From an uncultured Verrucomicrobiales bacterium (lineage in GTDB: Bacteria; Verrucomicrobiota; Verrucomicrobiae; Limisphaerales; CANJSG01), in the NCBI GenBank assembly GCA_946480965.1, contig CAMLMI010000194.1, positions 1 through 8,444 on the forward strand: a stretch of 8,444 nt of DNA, in the 5' to 3' direction. Positions 4,916 to 8,444 of this stretch are shown piece by piece. Made by a program: the position numbers and the translations under genes. Numbering within the stretch: the first letter of the stretch is position 1; every line of letters starts with the position of its first letter. The notes under the pieces are model-generated. The model was not told where the DNA came from. It saw nothing but the letters and a program-made list of their open reading frames with translations, and searched no databases.

Positions 4916-7102
4916 ATGTCGCGGGAATACGTGCTGCACAACTTCCAGGAGCCGGTCGATCTCCAGATCGACTACGCCCGGGAGCTGAACCCGCAGCAGC
5001 TCGCCGCCGTCACCGCGCCGCCGGGACCGTCCCTCGTCATCGCCGGGGCCGGCTCGGGTAAGACCCGCACGCTGACCTACCGCGTCGCCTTCCTCATCGA
5101 GCAGGGCATCGCGCCCGACCGCATCCTGCTGCTCACCTTCACGAACAAGGCCGCGCGCGAGATGATGCGGCGGGTGGCCGATCTCCTGGGCGGCGATCTG
5201 TCCCAGCTCTGGGGCGGCACCTTCCACAGCATCGGGAACAAGATCATCCGCCGCCACGCGCCGCTGCTGGGATTGACCCAGGACTTCACCATCCTCGACC
5301 GGGAAGACGCCAAGGACCTGCTCGCCGCCTGCATCGAGGACGCGAAGATCGATCCCAAGGAAACCCGGTTCCCCAAGGCCGAGGTATTGGGCGACATCTT
5401 TTCCATGGCGTTGAACACCGGCCGGTCCGTGGCCGAAACGGTGGCCCAATCCTACGACCACTTCGCCCAGCTCGCGCCCCAGATCGTCGATCTCCAGTCG
5501 CGCTACACGAAGCGCAAGCTCGCGGCCAATGGCGTGGACTTCGATGACCTGCTGACGCTCTGGTTGAAGCTGCTGCGAGAACAGCCCGACGTCCGCGACC
5601 TCTACCAGCGCCGGTTCCAGTTCATCCTCGTGGACGAATACCAGGACACGAACACGCTCCAGGGCGAGTTGATCGACGTGCTCGCCGCCCGGCACCGGCA
5701 CTTGATGGTGGTGGGCGACGACGCGCAGAGCATCTACGCGTGGCGCGGGGCGAACTATCAGAACATCATGAAATTTCCGGAACGGTATCCGGGCGCGCAG
5801 GTCCACAAGATCGAGACCAATTACCGCAGCACGCCGGAGATCCTCGCCGTGGCCAATGCCGCCATCGCCGCGAACCTGAACCAGTATCCGAAGGAGCTGC
5901 AGGCCGCCCGCGCTTCCAGCGTGAAGCCCGCGCTCATTCCCTGCGGCGACGCCAACGAACAGTCCGCCTTCATTGCCCAGCGCGTGCTGGAGCTGCGGGA
6001 GGAGGGCGTGAACCTGAACGACATCGCGGTGCTCTACCGGTCGCACTTCCACGCGATGGAACTGCAGATGGAGCTCACACGGCGCAACATCCCGTTCACC
6101 ATCACCAGCGGCATGCGCTTCTTCGAGCAGGCGCACATCAAGGATATTGCCGCCTATCTCCGGCTGGTCTCAAATCCCCGCGATGAACTCGCCTTCAAGC
6201 GGCTGGTGAAGATGCTGCCCGGCGTGGGTGGCAAAGCGGCGGAGAAGCTGTGGGACGCATTTCTGCGGGTGTCGCAGGCTCAAGGTCCAAGGCCCGAAGC
6301 GGCGGCGGACGGAGCGCCGGTCTCCGACCCGGCCCGATCGGACCAACGTGAACTTGCCGGGTCAGAGACCGGCGCTCCGGCGGCAGGCTCGATTCGTCTG
6401 GCCGTGGCCTTGAGCCGCATCTCCGCCTACGTGCCGAAGAAGGCCGCTTCCGGCTGGGCGCAGTTCGCCGCCACGATGGCGCAGATCGACACTCCGGAGA
6501 TCCGGCAGAATCCCGGCCGGATGATCGTGCTGCTGGTCGAGGCGCTCTACGAAGACTACCTGAAGGAGGAGTTCGCCGACTATCGCCGCCGGCTGGAAGA
6601 CGTCCAGCAGTTGGCGGAATTTGCCATCCGCTTCAAGACCCTCGACGAATTGCTCAGCCAGCTCGCCCTGATGACGAACGTCGAGGCCGAGGCTTCCACG
6701 CCGAACCAGGACCAGGAACAGCTCAAGCTCTCGACGGTCCATCAGGCCAAGGGATTGGAGTTCGACGTCGTCTTCGTGATGATGCTCTGCGACGGCATGT
6801 TTCCCTCGGCCCGTTCGGCGGAGTCACCCGACGGCGAAGAAGAGGAACGCCGGTTGTTCTACGTAGCCGTGACGCGCGCCAAGAACGAGCTCTACCTGAC
6901 CTACCCGCTCATCCGCATGACCGCCGGCATGAAGGGCGACATCTTTCAGCAACCCTCGCGCTTCCTCGGCGAGATCCCCAAGCAACTGCTGGAGGAATGG
7001 AACCTCCGTCCGCACGGCTCGGCCTACGGCAGCTTCAACCCCAAGAAGGACGACGGTTACCAGCCCGACCCCGACGAGGAAAACGGCGACATGCCGTTCT
7101 GA
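4916..7102 (+). CDS. UvrD/PcrA-type superfamily 1 ATP-dependent DNA helicase
   Basis: A complete 728-aa SF1A helicase, a 3'-5' DNA translocase of the UvrD/PcrA/Rep group acting in repair and replication restart. All motifs are intact: Q motif LNPQQLAAV (24-32), Walker A AGAGSGKT (43-50, K49), Ia LLTFTNKAAREM (72-83), Walker B VDEYQD (239-244), III VVGDDAQSIYAWRG (265-278), IV ETNYRST (300-306), V LSTVHQAKGLEFD (605-617) and VI EERRLFYVAVTRAKNELY (643-660). LPGVGGKAAEKL (434-445) is the 2B-domain helix-hairpin-helix-like segment. Residues 456-491 are a Gly/Ala/Pro/Ser-rich insert encoded largely by an inverted repeat. The C-terminus is acidic and ends DEENGDMPF, resembling an SSB tail. The ATG at 4916 gives normal N-terminal length, with about 23 residues before the Q motif, and has no Shine-Dalgarno site. 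The exact paralogue (UvrD, PcrA or Rep) cannot be fixed from sequence alone, so no symbol is given. Confidence 0.95.
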   Translation: MSREYVLHNFQEPVDLQIDYARELNPQQLAAVTAPPGPSLVIAGAGSGKTRTLTYRVAFLIEQGIAPDRILLLTFTNKAAREMMRRVADLLGGDLSQLWGGTFHSIGNKIIRRHAPLLGLTQDFTILDREDAKDLLAACIEDAKIDPKETRFPKAEVLGDIFSMALNTGRSVAETVAQSYDHFAQLAPQIVDLQSRYTKRKLAANGVDFDDLLTLWLKLLREQPDVRDLYQRRFQFILVDEYQDTNTLQGELIDVLAARHRHLMVVGDDAQSIYAWRGANYQNIMKFPERYPGAQVHKIETNYRSTPEILAVANAAIAANLNQYPKELQAARASSVKPALIPCGDANEQSAFIAQRVLELREEGVNLNDIAVLYRSHFHAMELQMELTRRNIPFTITSGMRFFEQAHIKDIAAYLRLVSNPRDELAFKRLVKMLPGVGGKAAEKLWDAFLRVSQAQGPRPEAAADGAPVSDPARSDQRELAGSETGAPAAGSIRLAVALSRISAYVPKKAASGWAQFAATMAQIDTPEIRQNPGRMIVLLVEALYEDYLKEEFADYRRRLEDVQQLAEFAIRFKTLDELLSQLALMTNVEAEASTPNQDQEQLKLSTVHQAKGLEFDVVFVMMLCDGMFPSARSAESPDGEEEERRLFYVAVTRAKNELYLTYPLIRMTAGMKGDIFQQPSRFLGEIPKQLLEEWNLRPHGSAYGSFNPKKDDGYQPDPDEENGDMPF
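6310..6379. repeat. REP-like long inverted repeat inside helicase gene
   Basis: Two 24-nt arms, 6310-6333 and 6356-6379, are reverse complements at 23 of 24 positions (single mismatch: C6325 against A6364), separated by 22 nt. The core is GGAGCGCCGGTCTC, mirrored as GAGACCGGCGCTCC. It would fold into a strong hairpin in single-stranded DNA or mRNA. It lies wholly within the helicase frame and is translated as residues 465-488, from D465-G-A-P-V-S to E483-T-G-A-P. No second copy is in the window. The length and form match REP/MITE-like palindromic elements, but there is no transposase gene nearby. Confidence 0.85.
7082..7098 (-). terminator. Weak hairpin, possible terminator of Tm-1-like gene
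   Basis: AACGGC (7082-7087) and GCCGTT (7093-7098) form a perfect 6-bp stem around a 5-nt loop. Read on the minus strand, the second arm runs into a short T stretch (GTTTTCC), 18 nt past the stop of the Tm-1-like gene. It lies within the last codons of the helicase gene, so the symmetry may be chance. The U-tract is too short for a confident call. Between the two convergent stops there are only 13 nt, including the 8-nt palindrome CGGGCCCG (7108-7115). Confidence 0.22.
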
Positions 7103-7115
7103 GTCGGCGGGCCCG

Positions 7116-8336
7116 TTAAGCCTTCTGCAAGTTCCCCAGCAGCTCCGCCGCGCAGCGCTGGGCGAAGGCGGGATCGTTGATCACGCAGTCCATTTCCACC
7201 ACGGGGATGCCGGGACGGAGGTGCTGCTTGATCGCGTCGAAGAGCACGGCGTCGGCGGCCGGATCGTGGAAGGCGCCGCCGGGCGCGCTGATGACGCTGA
7301 TGCCCTTGAGCGGGAGCAACACGGTCACGGGCGCGGAGTAGCGGTTCACCTTCTCGGCGAGGATGCGGCCCAGCTCGGCGCATTCGGCGGGCGTGGTGCG
7401 CATGAGCGTCACCTGCGGGTTGTGGTGGTAGAAGGTTCGGCCCTTGAATTTCTCTGGAACGGTGTGGGGCTCGCCGAAGTTCACCATGTCGAGGCAGCCG
7501 GGCGTGACGATGGCGGGGATCTTGGCCTTGGCCGTGGCGTCGAGGCGGGTGGGGCCGGCGTTGAGCACGCCGCCGACGAGTTCGTCGGCCCACTCGGTGG
7601 TGGTGATGTCGAGCACGCCGGCGACGAGGCCGCTTTCGATCAACGATTCCATCGTGCGGCCGCCGGTGCCGGTGGCGGCAAAGACGAGCACCTCGTAGCC
7701 GGCGGCTTCGACGAGCTTGCGTGCTTCGGTCACGCAGGCGGTGGTGTTGCCGAACATGCTGGCGACGACCAACGGCTTGTCGGCGGCGGTGGCCTTGGAC
7801 GCTTCGGCCGCTGCTTCGACCATGCCGCAGATGGCGCCGGCGGCGTTGGCGAAGATCGTCCGCGAGAGCCGGTTCAAGCCCGCCACATCGACGATGGCCG
7901 GGATCATGACGATGTCCTTGGTGCCGACGTAGGGGGCGACGTTGCCGCTGGCGAGGGTGGAGACCATCACCTTGGGAAAGCCGAGAGGCAGCGGCCGCAT
8001 CGCCGCCGTGGAGATGGCGGTGCCGCCGCCGCCGCCGAGGGAAATGATCCCTTGGATGCGGCCTTCCGCCGCTAGCTGGCCGACCAACGCGGCGGCGGCC
8101 TTCGACATGAGGGCCATGCATTCGCCGCGATCCTGGCGCTTCAGCACCGCTTCCCAATCCGCACCGCCGTGGGCCGCGACTTTGGCGAGGCCGATGTCGG
8201 GCTGGATCGTCGGTTCGCCTTGCGTGCCGACGTGGATGAGCAAGGGCGTGTGGCCGCGGCGACGGATCAGGTCGGCCACGAAGCCATGTTCAGGGCCTTT
8301 GGTGTCGAAGGTTCCGAGAACGGCGATGGTGGGCAT
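7116..8336 (-). CDS. Tm-1-like ATP-binding protein (UPF0261)
   Basis: A complete 406-aa cytoplasmic protein of the UPF0261 family, the bacterial relatives of the N-terminal domain of the tomato antiviral protein Tm-1. Conserved family features are visible throughout: GTFDTKG (8-14), SLGGGGGT (99-106), NVAPYVGTKDI (132-142), SMFGNTT (193-199), FAATGTGGRTME (219-230), TPGCLDMVNFG (278-288), HHNPQVTLMRT (304-314), LPLKGIS (341-347) and APGGAFHDP (351-359). The glycine-rich loops agree with nucleotide binding. The biochemical role of bacterial members is not established. In many bacteria the gene is next to a phosphoenolpyruvate-hydrolase-like TIM-barrel gene, corresponding to the second half of plant Tm-1; no such gene is downstream here, and upstream is outside the window. 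The ATG at 8336 matches the usual N-terminus. The leader is C-rich without a Shine-Dalgarno site. The gene is convergent with the helicase gene, 13 nt apart. Confidence 0.92.
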   Translation of the reverse strand: MPTIAVLGTFDTKGPEHGFVADLIRRRGHTPLLIHVGTQGEPTIQPDIGLAKVAAHGGADWEAVLKRQDRGECMALMSKAAAALVGQLAAEGRIQGIISLGGGGGTAISTAAMRPLPLGFPKVMVSTLASGNVAPYVGTKDIVMIPAIVDVAGLNRLSRTIFANAAGAICGMVEAAAEASKATAADKPLVVASMFGNTTACVTEARKLVEAAGYEVLVFAATGTGGRTMESLIESGLVAGVLDITTTEWADELVGGVLNAGPTRLDATAKAKIPAIVTPGCLDMVNFGEPHTVPEKFKGRTFYHHNPQVTLMRTTPAECAELGRILAEKVNRYSAPVTVLLPLKGISVISAPGGAFHDPAADAVLFDAIKQHLRPGIPVVEMDCVINDPAFAQRCAAELLGNLQKA

Positions 8337-8404
8337 GGCGGGATGGGGAGTGGAGTGGTGGAGAAATGGAGTGAGGCGAAATCAGTGCGGTTGGCCCATG
8401 GAGT

Positions 8405-8422
8405 GCGCCGGCTCGACGGCGC
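8405..8422. repeat. Small GC palindrome at right edge
   Basis: GCGCCG (8405-8410) and CGGCGC (8417-8422) are perfect reverse complements around the 6-nt loop GCTCGA. The hairpin sits about 70 nt upstream of the Tm-1-like start. It could be a repeat unit, a terminator-like stem of a gene outside the window, or an operator. There is a short TTT on the plus-strand side only. Nothing else is recognisable in 8337-8444. Confidence 0.4.
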
Positions 8423-8444
8423 TTTGGAGCGGCTGGAATGGAAG

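Noticed and set aside
4853..6136. 427-aa minus-strand frame opposite the helicase
   Set aside because: No recognisable domain; the plus-strand frame carries every SF1 helicase motif. It is an antisense shadow of GC-rich coding sequence.
7221..8075. 284-aa plus-strand frame opposite the Tm-1-like gene
   Set aside because: Gly/His/Ala/Asp-rich shadow; the minus strand has conserved UPF0261 motifs across its full length.

Overview
The window looks like a chromosomal segment of a Verrucomicrobiota bacterium, most likely of the Limisphaerales/Pedosphaera type. That placement is an inference from four traits: GC-rich DNA; a secreted beta-propeller protein ending in the 'LQxSTNLxxW' C-terminal domain typical of that phylum; start codons that mostly lack Shine-Dalgarno motifs; and short GC-rich palindromic repeats. 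No rRNA, tRNA, CRISPR array, transposase or phage gene was seen.

Left part (41-3252, minus strand): a compact three-gene cluster transcribed right to left. First comes a long flotillin/SPFH membrane scaffold protein (719 aa), then a 77-aa zinc-ribbon protein after 16 nt, then a 262-aa ATP-grasp protein of the R2K type (DUF4343-like) after 13 nt. The tight spacing suggests one transcript and a shared function at the membrane. I do not recognise this three-part set as a described system. A GC hairpin at the left edge (1-13) could be the start of its terminator.

Middle (3253-4863): a 378-nt divergent intergenic region carries an imperfect GC palindrome about 75 nt from the flotillin start. It is followed by a plus-strand gene for a secreted, BNR/Ycf48-like beta-propeller protein with a signal peptide. 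Its start is placed at 3631, not at the far-upstream GTG that merely extends the open frame.

Right part (4864-8444): a complete UvrD/PcrA-type superfamily 1 helicase gene lies on the plus strand. It carries an in-frame palindromic insert in its 2B region and ends in an SSB-like acidic tail, DMPF. Convergent to it, 13 nt away, is a complete Tm-1-like ATP-binding (UPF0261) gene on the minus strand. The last 108 nt hold that gene's leader and a second small GC palindrome.

The points most worth following up are the palindromic element translated inside the helicase, the flotillin/zinc-ribbon/R2K ATP-grasp cluster, the SSB-like helicase tail, and the C-rich leaders without Shine-Dalgarno sites before most genes.
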